In this document: positions 1 to 54,100 of the stretch, one piece after another
Layout: each line of letters begins with the position of its first letter
Numbering within the stretch: the stretch's first letter is position 1
NCBI GenBank assembly: GCA_949130485.1
Contig: OX422187.1
Span: forward strand, 3,316,159-3,380,158
Reading direction: 5' to 3'
DNA: 64,000 nucleotides
Origin: Agelas oroides
Lineage: Eukaryota > Porifera > Demospongiae > Agelasida > Agelasidae
The notes under the pieces: model-generated
Databases searched by the model: none
What the model was told of the DNA's origin: nothing
What the model saw: only the letters and a program-made list of their open reading frames with translations
Translations under genes and position numbers: made by a program

Positions 1-373
1 CGCTGGGTGCAAATTTTTGCGATTTTCGCGGACAGACCTGCTTCCGCAAAAATATAAACCGCGAAAAAATTAACTAAGATGGAAATTGATGATGTCATTA
101 CGTGCGTACGTCGTCGAGTACCGATGTGAACATGATGGTTCTCTACAGTCTGTCTGCCCTCTAAATGGTTGCTGTAAAGAAGAATCAGCCTCCTACTTTA
201 CAAAATACCAACAAAACCGTAAGAGACGCTCCGAAGATGTCGCATCAACCGGTAGGGGTGTGGTCAGAGCATCCCGCGTTCCGTGAAAATAAAAACCGCG
301 AAAATTTCTTCTGAAGAGCCTGGACGCTTTTCCGCGAAAATTTGCACCAGCAAAAATTTCCCGCTATACGGTA
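1..373. mobile_element. TIR element, left end cut by window edge
   Basis: The right end reads as an inverted terminal repeat finishing in CCCGCTATACGGTA, and the left window edge starts inside the matching inverted copy. The inside is rich in TTTTCGCGG-like and AAAATT motifs. The same ends occur on the element at 38012-38333 and, more divergently, at 25188-25622, so this is a dispersed non-autonomous DNA element. No transposase is visible. Positions 374-743 hold no recognisable coding exon; the next CYFIP exon must lie left of the window. Confidence 0.6.
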
Positions 374-681
374 ACACGTTAAATGGTTTTCACATATTGT
401 ACTACAAAATTCCATTGAACAAAAATGCAAAGGCACTCCACTTGTACTGCACTGATTCATAAGTGTGTAACACATTTGAATCAGAATGCGTAACTGGAAA
501 GTGGTAACACTCGATAGAGTTCACTGAAAGATTTCTTCTGAAATATAGATATTGTAAAGACCACAGTTAGTGCTTTATGAAAGACATCTTGAACGTCCGC
601 CATCGCTATTTCTACCAGAGCTTACTCAACATATCTGACAATGAACTCTAACCAAGAATATAAAGTGCTAGATACGTTCTA

Positions 682-16963
<16,282 letters not shown>

Positions 16964-17955
16964 TTTTTGGAGTAGTGTACGGAGAGACCGCGAGAGTATG
17001 CGGAAAATGCTGCTTGTTCTAATTAAAGATCACCACTGCGAAAATCCGTGAGAAAGAAACATGAAAAGTACAGACGGTCAACACTGCTAGCAAATTCAAA
17101 ATCAGCAGGTTTGCTGTTATTATAGCACTCCGTTCTTTGTATCACCCAACTGTATTATGAGTCTGCAAATGCCACTATGTGAAGGTGCATACACATATTT
17201 ATGTTGCAAGAGTACAGCTACATGACTCTGTGGCATCATAGATAGTATAGCCCCTATACTATCTATGGTGGCATGAAAATTATGCAATCCCACACCTCCA
17301 GTTTTGATCCGTTTGTAGAGGAGGAAAGTTATACCTTGCAGGCCATCTTGTTGCTTTTTGTGTTTGCATGTGACGAAAGCCGGGGTGGAGGTCTAGGAAC
17401 AAGGCTAGCACAATAGTAGAGAGATGAGGGTTTTGTTGTGTTTGCTGCACTCTGAACAGCAAATGCAAAGGTCTCTCGACTTTTACTGAGGTGGGTCCCA
17501 GTTTTCAAATCAAGATTCAAGGCTGGGGCCAGTCATAGAAAAAGCTAAAAAGCTTTCTACCTTGCAATATCCAAGATCAATTAGTGATGACCTCGTTGTT
17601 TTAATTAGCAACGGTCAACCATGTCCGACCTCCTCTGCTTTGTTCCCTACTACTACATTTTTGGAGTGGTAGTTAAAAGGTAGCCGCACGCTCAAATACT
17701 ATTTTCATACTTGTGTGGTCAAGTATACCAGGCTCCCTGTTGTGGCCATGGTTTTTTAGGCAGGCCAAACAAAGTGGAAATAAGAATAACACTAATCACA
17801 TGTACGACATGTGTCAGACATCTCCCGAATGTGGGCACCATTGGTGGGGTGGCCTCATTTCAGAGGTAATGAAATTTGGATTTGTAACTAGACCCAAATT
17901 TCCCCCGCCTCCAGTTTTAGGTATGCTGGAATGGAGGTTTCTTCGTAGTACACAC

Positions 17956-18036
17956 TAGTCTCTTTCCCAGGCCTTTCCCGCCTCATACTGCAAGCGATCA
18001 AAACCTGGAGGTGGGAAAGACCTGGGAACAAGGCTA
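17956..18036. mobile_element. Short palindromic TIR element (TAGCCT..CCCAGG family)
   Basis: Starts TAGTCTCTTTCCCAGGCC and ends GACCTGGGAACAAGGCTA, with an inner pair CTTTCCCGCCTC / GAGGTGGGAAAG. It is 81 bp. Confidence 0.75.
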
Positions 18037-19039
18037 GGTACATACATGTTGACTCCTTTATGTACAGCCATGCTATGGTGAAGACCAATGTTGCATTCCA
18101 TACCGGCCACTAAAGCAAGACAGAGAGCCATGTCAAGAGTATCTGAGCTACATATGAAGTATTCATCAGTGACCAAATCTAGTTAGAAAAGAAGCCACTT
18201 TTGGATTTGCAGTTGTATGAGTCATCACAACCAGCCTTTAGCTGTTATACTTCAAACCCTTAGTGGTACATGTAGGGCTTGTCTCTCTATATACAGTTGT
18301 CCTGCATTTCTAGTTACACCCTGAAGACATAATTATGTAGCACAGCTAGATCACTTGTTAATAACCTCCTCTGTGCTTTTTTGCAAACCTGGGAATGATG
18401 TAGCCTCGTACCCAGGCTCCTCCCCATGAAGATGGAGGGTGGGGCTACAGTGGGGGCATCCTTATTTCTTGGAGGAGCAAAGTTATATATGACATTGTGA
18501 CATGTTCAAGTGCCCTGGTTAGCAACCTGTCCTTATTCAGAGTTGTCCTTAAGAGGGGTTCCACTGTCACCTAATTGTTGGATGTTCATTTAAATTGCTG
18601 CCTGTGTGGGTGCCATGCCTGTGAGTTGCAAAGTGGGGATACAATTGACCAATCAGGTGTTCTTAAATCATGGTGTCGGGTTTGACATCGTACAACATGT
18701 CTAGTCCCATTTCCAGATACCAGGCATACGAAAAAGCTTAAAAGCTGAAGGGGGGGAGGGGGGGGGGGGGGGGGGAAGCCTGGGAACAAGGCAACATGTC
18801 TTCAATATACACTGCAATTTATTGATTTGATGACAGCATTCAGCTTTCAAAGCTCTTGCTTGCCAACTTTGATTCTAGAAAAGGATGTGAATGTTTGCTC
18901 CTTACTTCCTGTAGTTTATATTGTTGGTACTAACATACTGTCAACTGTAGCTCCAATGATTTATATAATGGTCTTCTTATCTCAACTGGGAAATACAGAT
19001 GCATTTGATGTTGTAATGAGAATGAGGAAAAGTTTTTAA

Positions 19040-19112
19040 AAAGCCAGCAGTTGCTGGGAATTGAACCTAGGGCTTAGCTGCCAGTCCTCTGACACTGAGC
19101 TGTGACCACAAC
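19040..19112 (-). repeat. tRNA-derived SINE head
   Basis: Minus strand: CACAGCTCAGTG as A-box region and GGTTCAATTCC as B-box, followed by CCCAGCAACTGCTGGC-like sequence matching the 3' side of the copy at 15490. It appears slightly deleted. Confidence 0.5.
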
Positions 19113-19144
19113 ACTCTGCAGTACATATAGAGGATGATGTGGGT

Positions 19145-19215
19145 TGGTAGTTGTAGCTCAGTGGTTAAAATTCAAGCCAAGGACCCTGGGTTTCATTCCC
19201 AGTGACTGCCAGCTG
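19145..19215 (+). repeat. tRNA-derived SINE head
   Basis: Plus strand: GTAGCTCAGTGGTTAA as A-box and GGGTTTCATTCCC as a degraded B-box. It lies about 30 bp from, and opposite to, the previous SINE head. Confidence 0.5.
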
Positions 19216-19852
19216 TTTACTTCCCCCCATCCAGTCCATTTTGAATCATTCCATCGTAATTTTTACTAATTTCCACCCTTTCCTGTACATTGGGTTCATA
19301 TTAGAACATACCATGTTGTGCATAATTGAAATTATTCAGTAGAAAGGGAAGCCTGGATCAGCTGATACACAAATGGTTTGTTTGAACACTCATCAGATTC
19401 ATAAGCCATTAAAATTTTACTCCGAGTTAGTTTAGATAGCCACCAGCTGACTTTACTACATGAGGTGAGCAGCTGACATTAATTACGCAAACACCTGGAT
19501 GCTTTACACTACTCTTCAGCAGGCAGGTGGGTTCACTTCACACTTCTCAGCTGTCACATGCACTTTGTTTAACTAGAACCATTCCAGCCTTGTCTGATCA
19601 AAGCACTTGGTACTCTCCTGCACTACACAGTAGAGAAGCCACAAAACCCACATCCTAAGCAGTACCTCTTATCATGGCTACAGCCCCTCCTTGTTACTTA
19701 ACATTACTGTCTCAGTAACAAGTAAAGCTAGTGCACAGTCCCAGAGCAATGGCTAACAAATCTCAGTCCTTTGTCCAATAGTTGGTAATATTCCTGTACT
19801 CATGCTTCAAATATGTTCCTAAGATAAGCTTTTTCATTACAAAGCAGTAAAT

Positions 19853-19858
19853 TTTATT
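19853..19858 (-). promoter_or_regulatory. Candidate TFAP4 poly(A) signal
   Basis: AATAAA on the minus strand about 450 nt after the TFAP4 stop. It is chosen only by sequence and position; transcript evidence is absent. Confidence 0.3.
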
Positions 19859-20309
19859 CATGATTATATTGGCTGACTTAGCAATTTATTGCATCATCCA
19901 TTCACCTCCCACATGCACATATGAGATCACCTGACAACCACACCCTTTCTTTCAGCTGTGACTTGACTGCAAACCAATATAATGCTGCATGGTATCATGA
20001 CGGGTACAAAACTTCTTAACACTTCTGAATGAACTGACTATAATTATGAACAAAACTATTGATCTTTTTATACTGTATGCTTCTTCAGTGAAATGATATT
20101 TAGAAGAATATATAAGCCATTCAGCCATGTGGAATAAACTGTTTCCATGACAACTGGTACAAATATAAATGTAGGCAAACAGCAATGAGGAGTTTTGGAG
20201 AAGACGTAAGTGGAAATGATATAAGGTCATACCAAACTGGAGTATCTTTGTGCAGGAGTGGCAGAACATAGAAACCACAAGGATAAAGGAATGAAAGGAG
20301 AAGTTTCCC

Positions 20310-21687
20310 TTAAGAAGCACACACAGGTGTAGCTGGACTCACTCTGGTACTGTCAGGACCAGTAGAAATGGGTCTGAAAGTACCAATACTTGAACTTCCC
20401 TCGTGAACAGTGCACGGTGTTGTTGAACGACTAAAGGCATCCCCTTCTATCTGTCGAATTGCTCTTACAATAATATCGAGGTTGTTTCTGGGGCTTGAAT
20501 CGTTTATGGTCCGTGGTCTCTTGTGCTGAAATCGCTCAGAGTCTGAGAGCTCGCTTTCTTCATCTTCCTCTTCTGAAGGTGTCAGATCCTTTCGGTTCTT
20601 ATATCTTGCTTCAAGAGATAGCCTCAGGGCACGTTCTCGTTCCAGTTCCGATTTGATTGCCTCTAGTTCCCTTTGAGTGGCAAAAATCTGCTCAAGTTCC
20701 TTGGCCGCTGCTTTTTCGTCATCAAAGCACATAGGACTTGTGGCCTTATTCACTTTGTTTTCACTGAGAACATCACTAGCCCGGTTATCAGATGATGACC
20801 AGTACTTGGACAGCATCATGCGAAGGGAGGTGTTTTGCTGAAGTAGCCGCTCTCTTTCTTGGTTTAGCCTGTAGATGTGTTCTGCAGCATGTTGTAGAAC
20901 TGAAGCCTATGACAAAGAGGGGAAATGTCAATGGGATTAAATCATCATCATTAAACCAAGAAAGTGTGACACCTGTCAGTTACAAGGTAACACTGATGGA
21001 GTTATGTAACCTTTCTGAACACAGCTGTTACTAGCTACTTATCACCAGTTAGACTTCTCACCTTGCTCATCTTTTCACCCTGGAGATGTGGCATCAATAG
21101 ACGTAGAGAATGAAAACCTGTGTTTATGCTCTGCATTCGACGTCTTTCATTTGAATTTGCAATCTGTCTCCGAAGCTTCTTATCCACAGGCCTCTTGTGG
21201 CTATCAGAAGAAGGCTGGGGACTACTGTTTTGTGAGAAAGAAAAAAAGTTGTGTCAAATCAACAAGCTTCAATGAATTTAGGGAAGCCAAGAAGCTTAAG
21301 CTTCTAAGCTTTTTGACCTCCAGTTATCCGACTTAACTACCTCCCCTAACAAACCTAGCCACACAGCTATGAACGCACACTTTATAAGTATTTACTACAT
21401 ATACTGTTTCTACAGCGTTATAACTAACACGCTGATTTTAAACGTTGTTTAGCTACAAAGCCTAAAAGGTTGACCGGTGGTTTCTGGCAAGAAAGCTTCG
21501 GAACTTACTTAGAACCGGATGGAGGGTCCGATCTTTCAGACGTATCGCTACCAGACATGGCCTTGGGGTAGAAAATCATCCCTCTGCTTGTGGGACTCGC
21601 CATAGAGCTAGCTGGATACGAGTATCTCATTGACGATGGGATAGACGGCATAGCCGGGTAATAACCGCCGAAAGTAGTGGGATCCAT
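20310..21687 (-). CDS. TFAP4: TFAP4 (AP-4) bHLH leucine-zipper transcription factor
   Basis: Nuclear factor that binds CAGCTG-type E-boxes as a homodimer. Three coding exons: 21687-21509, 21224-21062, 20906-20310, joining in phase to 312 aa (vertebrate protein about 338). The basic region RRQIANSNERRRMQSIN and helix-loop-helix (GFHSLRLLMPHLQGEKMSK, then ASVLQHAAEHIYRLNQERE) lie near residues 78-130 and are split by the second intron. A zipper follows directly (LLQQNTSLRMML) and a second heptad-rich helix near residues 165-200 (AAKELEQIFATQRELEAIKS). An acidic, serine-rich stretch and the AP-4-specific motif RNNLDIIVRAIRQIEGD follow. The start is the ATG at 21685-21687; the N-terminus is Pro/Ser/Tyr-rich. 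The NSNERRRMQSIN core and the late NLD.IV.AI..IEG motif separate it from other bHLH families. Confidence 0.93.
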
Positions 21688-33876
<12,189 letters not shown>

Positions 33877-34065
33877 AGCTGCTTCAGTTTTTGTTGATAT
33901 CATTTTTGATCAGTCATCATCTTTAACAGGTGAACTATCACCTCAGCCTCCTTCCCAAGCAGCTTTTGGCCACTTTAAGATTTTTGGTTTGCACGAGGGG
34001 GCGGCTGGGAACAAGCAATTTGAGATCTTAAACTGGATTCATACAGCCTTGCTATTTCAGATGCA

Positions 34066-34196
34066 AAGGTATGAGGTTCAGGTAGGGAATCCCTGAGCAA
34101 CACATGGGAGGCTATTGTCAGGGGGAATCCCTAAGCACACATGGGAGGCTATCGTAGGGGGAATCCCTAAGCAACACATGGGAGGCTATCGTAGGG
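34066..34196. repeat. Three-copy tandem repeat, about 38-49 bp
   Basis: GGGAATCCCTAAGCA..ACACATGGGAGGCTATCGTAGG recurs with small length changes and runs into the palindrome at 34192. Confidence 0.8.
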
Positions 34197-34235
34197 CCCA
34201 CCATTTATTATATATATAATAAATGGTGGGCCCTA
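34192..34235. terminator. 44-bp perfect palindrome with AATAAA on both strands
   Basis: The sequence from TAGGGCCCACCATTTATTA to its exact inverted counterpart is a perfect palindrome centred between 34213 and 34214 on alternating TA. It contains AATAAA at 34218-34223 on the plus strand and the mirror copy on the minus strand. It lies 316 nt after the WDR55 stop and between two convergent genes, so a bidirectional poly(A) signal is possible but unproven. Confidence 0.45.
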
Positions 34236-34971
34236 TGTATGGGGTACACTAACTACCTCAGACTGGTTGTTGGAATAAAGGCAGGCTGTAGGATACAGTG
34301 GAGCCTGCAGGTGAACCATGGCTACCCTCCCAGGCTCATTGTAAACACATCCCCCCCAACAAAATGGAGGAAGCCTGGGAAATGATTTATATTGAGGCCG
34401 AGGTGAGGTATCCATTATGTACACAACAGAATGCAGCCATTCCAACTTGTGTCTACAGTCACACTCGTGAATTTTGATAAGCCCTATTACTGTAAGTATA
34501 TGCCTACAACAACACTATATATAACCCAGCGTTTGCTGTTAGCCAGCTGATGCACAGCTGGTCAGCTGGTGATGTAATTAACTCCTCTATGGCTGCCAAC
34601 CACCTCCACATAGACATGCTTGCACCTTGCTTTCAGACAATAATTATATCAGCCCTGTTCCCAGACCTTCACAAGCTGCTCCTCAATTGTAGCATAAAAT
34701 TCACACAGGCGTTTTGCACTGCAGGAACAAAAGTGCAAAGGCCCAAGAATGATCAAGGTTACCTTCTATCTCCTGTTAGCTTGCAAAAATTAATGTATCG
34801 ACTTGCTAGCTTTGGTGATGTCACTTGGTTGCTAGGCAACAAAAGCAACATGCATTAATTATGAATATTGATGTTTTTTGCTGAGAGATTGAGTCCACAG
34901 AAAGGATTCTGGGATCCATGTTTGACAAAAATGGTAGTAGCCACTGCCAAGACTTATGACAACCAACTATT

Positions 34972-35173
34972 GAAACTAGCTTCCTTCCCAGTCCACTCCA
35001 GCTATTGAAACTAGCTTCCTTCCCAGTCCACTCCAGCTATTGAAACTAGCTTCCTTCCCAGTCCACTCCAGCTATTGAAACTAGCATCCTTCCCAGTCCA
35101 CTCCAGCTATTGAAACTAGCATCCTTCCCAGTCCACTCCAGCTATTGAAACTAGCATCCTTCCCAGTCCACTG
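34972..35173. repeat. 35-bp minisatellite, about 6 copies
   Basis: Unit contains CTATTGAAACTAGC and TTCCCAGTCCACTCCAG. The first copies have CTTCC, later ones CATCC, so the variant is spatially segregated. Confidence 0.92.
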
Positions 35174-35552
35174 CAGTTATTAAAGCATTTGCTTGCAGTA
35201 TGAATAATCATGCATGCTACTCATATTGCAGTGACAATAGTTGACTGGGAATTACTCATCAAACATGCTGCTACCAATAGCCTCGAATCCAGGCTTTCCG
35301 TTACAAAAATCCGAAATAGAAAGCCTGGGTTCGATGCTAGGCTACCATGGGACTAGGTGCACAGAGCGAAATTAGCTACTTTGCACTGCTTGAGTTTTCT
35401 TTGCATGCAGCTGCACAGTATGTAGACCTCGCCAGAAGTGGTTACGTTGCCATAAAATCCCCTCTATACACTCTAACACACTGTTGTGAACACGTTATAT
35501 GAGGGTATTCACAAATGAATAGTCAGATCAATCTTTGAGTGCACACAACTTC

Positions 35553-35710
35553 GTAACTTTATGCAATGTTTCGGTCCCGTAGGACCTTCTTCAGGCATGC
35601 AATGCTGGACACTGTACAAAACAAAATTTTGCATTGTCTGTTTTGTACAGAGTGTCCAGCATTGTTGCCTGAAGAAGGTCCTATGGGACCGAAACGTTGC
35701 ATAAAGTTAC
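35553..35710. mobile_element. Long inverted repeat with CTGAAGA..GAAAC motif in both arms
   Basis: Two arms of about 72 bp (35553-35624 and 35639-35710) nearly complement each other. The motif CTGAAGA, then a GGTCC/GGACC hairpin, then GAAACG occurs in the right arm on the plus strand and in the left arm on the minus strand. Similar CTGATGA..CGAAACG signatures are known from Penelope-like retroelement ends, some of which carry hammerhead ribozymes; assignment to that class is inference. Confidence 0.55.
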
Positions 35711-35877
35711 ATTGATAGGTGCATTACATCAACCTCAAGTGCCCACCATAACATCTCTGGAAATGGGCAGTATTGGGGGTGCACTTTGAACTTTGACCTC
35801 AGCTTAAAGAACGTCTGCACAGTTCTACATAGTATTTGCTAGTGAAGATGCAGTAAGAAACCACTTCTGTTTCTTGC

Positions 35878-35923
35878 TAGTCTCATTCCCAGGCTCTTCA
35901 GAAAGAGCCTGGGAATGAGAGTA
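35878..35923. mobile_element. Short palindromic TIR element (TAGCCT..CCCAGG family)
   Basis: TAGTCTCATTCCCAGGCTCTT and its inverted partner are separated by about 4 bp: an almost perfect 46-bp hairpin. Confidence 0.75.
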
Positions 35924-36072
35924 GGTGCTTGCAGCTTTTGTTGCTTAGCAACAACAATTGAGATGAAGGCCTGCATAGGAGGCTAATCCAACTTCTGTTA
36001 AGTACAAATGAAAGGTCAAAAGGTCAATGACAAATATTATAGAGCATGCAATAATGACCAAACTGCCTGTCG

Positions 36073-50841
<14,769 letters not shown>

Positions 50842-51106
50842 GTCTCTTGTAGGAAGCATACAGCCAGCCAGCCTTGGCTCTTCGAAGATCTGCTTGGAGT
50901 GCGTCTTTTAGAAACCGTACAGCGAAGCGACGCGTGCGACTGAGCTGAGGAAGCCCCGCCCGTAAAATCTGTGGGAGGTATCGGATGACTGCATGTGCAT
51001 TATTGAGCATAATTAGCTCTTACTAGCTGTCACCCCCAGCTGCAGCTCCGAGACAGCAAACTGGAGAAGCAAGCGACTGTCGTCATCATGCTAACCCAGA
51101 GGTAGA
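50842..51106. promoter_or_regulatory. Head-to-head promoter region of PGAP2 and GLIS-like gene
   Basis: Only 265 bp separate the two start codons, which read outward. The stretch has no TIR element or microsatellite, unlike its surroundings. A minimal upstream ORF (ATG at 51088, stop ending 51105) lies just before the GLIS-like start. Shared promoter function is inferred from spacing. Confidence 0.6.
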
Positions 51107-54100
51107 ATGAGCTCCATCTTCTCTGACGGTGCACGATCTTCGCTGGCGTTTGAAAACGCAGGTTGCCGCTCCGAGGTTACCCCCAGCGGCGCGCTGGGGG
51201 CTTCGGCGGCCTCACTGCTTTCCATGCCTGCAAGCTCAAACACGAACAGCAACGCAAACAGCGTAAGTTTGTCAGTTCCAGAACACATGTGCTTGTGCGA
51301 TTGCACAATACTGCATATTATGTGCACGCGCATGCTTGTTCCTTGCAAGAACATAGCTAAAGTGGCACATTGTTTAGTAACATGCAAGGCTTGCATTTCT
51401 TCTTTGTAACTATAGGATGTGGTAGAGATCATTGACTTGCGAGGGACGATGCGTCTGTCCGGAAGCGATCCCTTGCTCCACCGGTCACCGTTGTCATCCG
51501 GACAGACCACTCCGTGCAGTAGCAGTATCTGCTCCTCTTCAGAACTACAAATGCAGGATGCAGACATGCAAGAAAGGTCACCCTCACCTCTGAGCATTGC
51601 TCTTCCCAACACAACTTCACCAATCGCTGGAGGCCTCCCTGCTAAGTACACCTCCAGTGCAACCTCTCCATCACTAGGATTTGAAATGACAACAAAATTT
51701 AATGAGGTCAGACTACTTTTTTTTACTTTGCACGAAATGGTGTCTGAAGTTAAATATGACAAAAATGCAATTTGTCAACTGTGTGTTCTTGTTGCAAAAT
51801 GACTTCCATGCATACACTTCACCTTTGCGTTTAATTTCTGGTGGCTCTTGGCGTATCCAAACTGAGCCCTAGTTGAACATAATGTGTTTCAGGTTTAGGG
51901 TGGACATCTTAACTCCATTGCAAAGATCTAGAACTTTGTCTACAATTTTTGTTTCCAACACAAATTACTGCTATCCCAGTTGACTAATCCCTCCTGCACA
52001 GCTGCCTGACCAATATTATATCTGCTACAATCACAGTGTGAAATTTCAACTTGGTTACGGTTGCAAGATAACCTTCATCCAAGCCCCCAATATGCAGCTC
52101 CTATTTTTATTCTCCTGCAAAACAACCGTGTGGGGTGATTGGGAGTATAGCTGCAAGATTCAATGTTACTCATTGTTACTCAGCATCATGTTTGTGCTGT
52201 GTGACACAGTGTTACATGTTTTTTTTATTGTTTTTAAAACGTGTTCTGACCTGCAGGGTATTGAGTGGGCAGGTAGATTATTTGCTGTGTACACAAGTAC
52301 ATGGGAGAGCTAATAAATTAATTATTGTTATGGGATATGGTAGTATAGCCAAGTTTAAACATCGAGGACAGATGTTTTTATCAGCGTAGGACAATTCCGA
52401 GAAACCAGTGAGAATTTTCCCTGTGGAGTATAGTGAAAATTGTTTTGTTTCCATATATATGAACAAACAACCGGATCTTAAAAGAAGATAGACCTTGATA
52501 CAAATCGTGCATAGTCACAGTCACACACTGCTTAGGACATGTTTCGGCCAATACCAGACCTCATCAGCTATTCTGGGGTGAGCAGGAGATAGTGACTGCT
52601 ATCTCATACACAACATAAACGGCAGAGAGATGCATGGCTGGCCTTAGTCATGTGGTGTGGTAGTAGGTAGCATCTCTTCATGTAGTTTTCATATGCACAC
52701 TGACAGCTTTAATACAAGATGTCACACGTTGTGGCTATTCATTAATAGTAGGTACCTGAGGTGGATGAGTGCACTTGCAGACGATACAGCCCCCCCTCCC
52801 CCCCCAAGACACGTGTGATACAGTGTGAGCATATGCAGATTAGCCTCATTCCCAGCCTGTTCCCAGCTTTCTGTTGCTAGCCTGGGAACGAGGCTACAAG
52901 CATATAATGCAGCCCCATATCATAGCTGAACAAGAGCTGCTCTAACACATGCGTAGTTTATAAAACTAGCAGGGAAATTTCTTTATTTTTCATGCGTTAC
53001 TTGACAGCTTTGAACCCAGTTGTCGGACATGCAAAACTTACTCTGCACATGCTTGTATAGAACTAGGTATATATGCTTCCGTACAGGTGTGTCACATAGC
53101 ATAACATGTGAATGTTTAGCATGCTGATGTGGGGTTTACTCGGACTCGCTTCAAATACAGTAAGGCATTTGCAGAGGCCCCCGCAGACCCCTCCCACCAT
53201 ATTACGTTAATGTAAACCGGCAGTCTTGGTGCAATACCCAGTACCCCCACGGGTCTGAAGCTAGCTAATGAATTGATGGGGAGAATTAGTCTAATTAGAT
53301 TAGTTGCTAAATTAACTTCACACAGGTGTGTCAAAGAATGCATGTTAGATACACCACTAGATATCAGACAGCCATAGCAACCACTATAAAGCTGGACATA
53401 CCTTTACAAGATGGTCAAAAATATACTGCAGTGACCAGTAGGGGGCGTAAACAGTGTTACGACCCCCTTTCCCAAGTAAACACTTAGACACAGTAAAAAC
53501 AGAGTAAACCTGTATATTGAGTTCACATTGCTTCCTAGCAAGGTTAGTGAAGGACATTGTGGGGCAGGTGTGAGCAAGAGGTATGTGTGTATTATCTTAC
53601 AGGCACCAGATTTGTCGTATGCCAGACTGGGCACCTCACTGGTCAGTTGTCCGCACTTGACACTTACACGGCATCTACGCAAATATCTGACAATGATAGC
53701 CACTTTGGGCAACACTTTATTGAATATCAACAACCGTGGTACAATTAGGATTATGCTGGACACCTCTTAAAAAGCACCCCTAAATTAAGCACACCTTGCT
53801 AATCAGGACGACCTATAACGTCTCGACTTCCTAACCTTATTAGGAAGTTGAGACTCGTCCTGATTAGGAAGGTGTTTTTCTGCATCATGAAGCAGGACAC
53901 AGGTTTTGATCCCAAGGGTGCCCGCATTAGAGAGATTGATATCTAGTGGCCTGTATGACCATTTTCTGTCTGGGGAATGTAACTCATTTGTTGGATGTTA
54001 CCCCTAGCAACTCACTGCCACATCCTTTATCACCTCCACCCATTCCACTTTGTGTTAATTATTTAAGTTCAAAGATTTGGTTGCTAAGCAACATCCAACA

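Larger units (their letters stand above)
16964..20309. other. Intergenic region between CYFIP start and TFAP4 end
   Basis: About 3.3 kb upstream of the CYFIP ATG and downstream of TFAP4. It contains a TAGTCT..CCCAGG TIR element (17956-18036), a G-rich run near 18750-18775, two SINE heads near 19.1 kb and scattered TIR fragments. No coding exon is recognised. The CYFIP promoter and 5' UTR should lie just above 16963. Confidence 0.6.
33877..36072. other. Intergenic region between convergent WDR55 and PGAP2
   Basis: Holds the 3' ends of both genes, a small tandem repeat (34066-34196), a 44-bp palindrome with AATAAA on both strands, a 35-bp minisatellite, a long inverted repeat (35553-35710) and a short CCCAGG hairpin. 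No coding exon is recognised. Confidence 0.7.
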
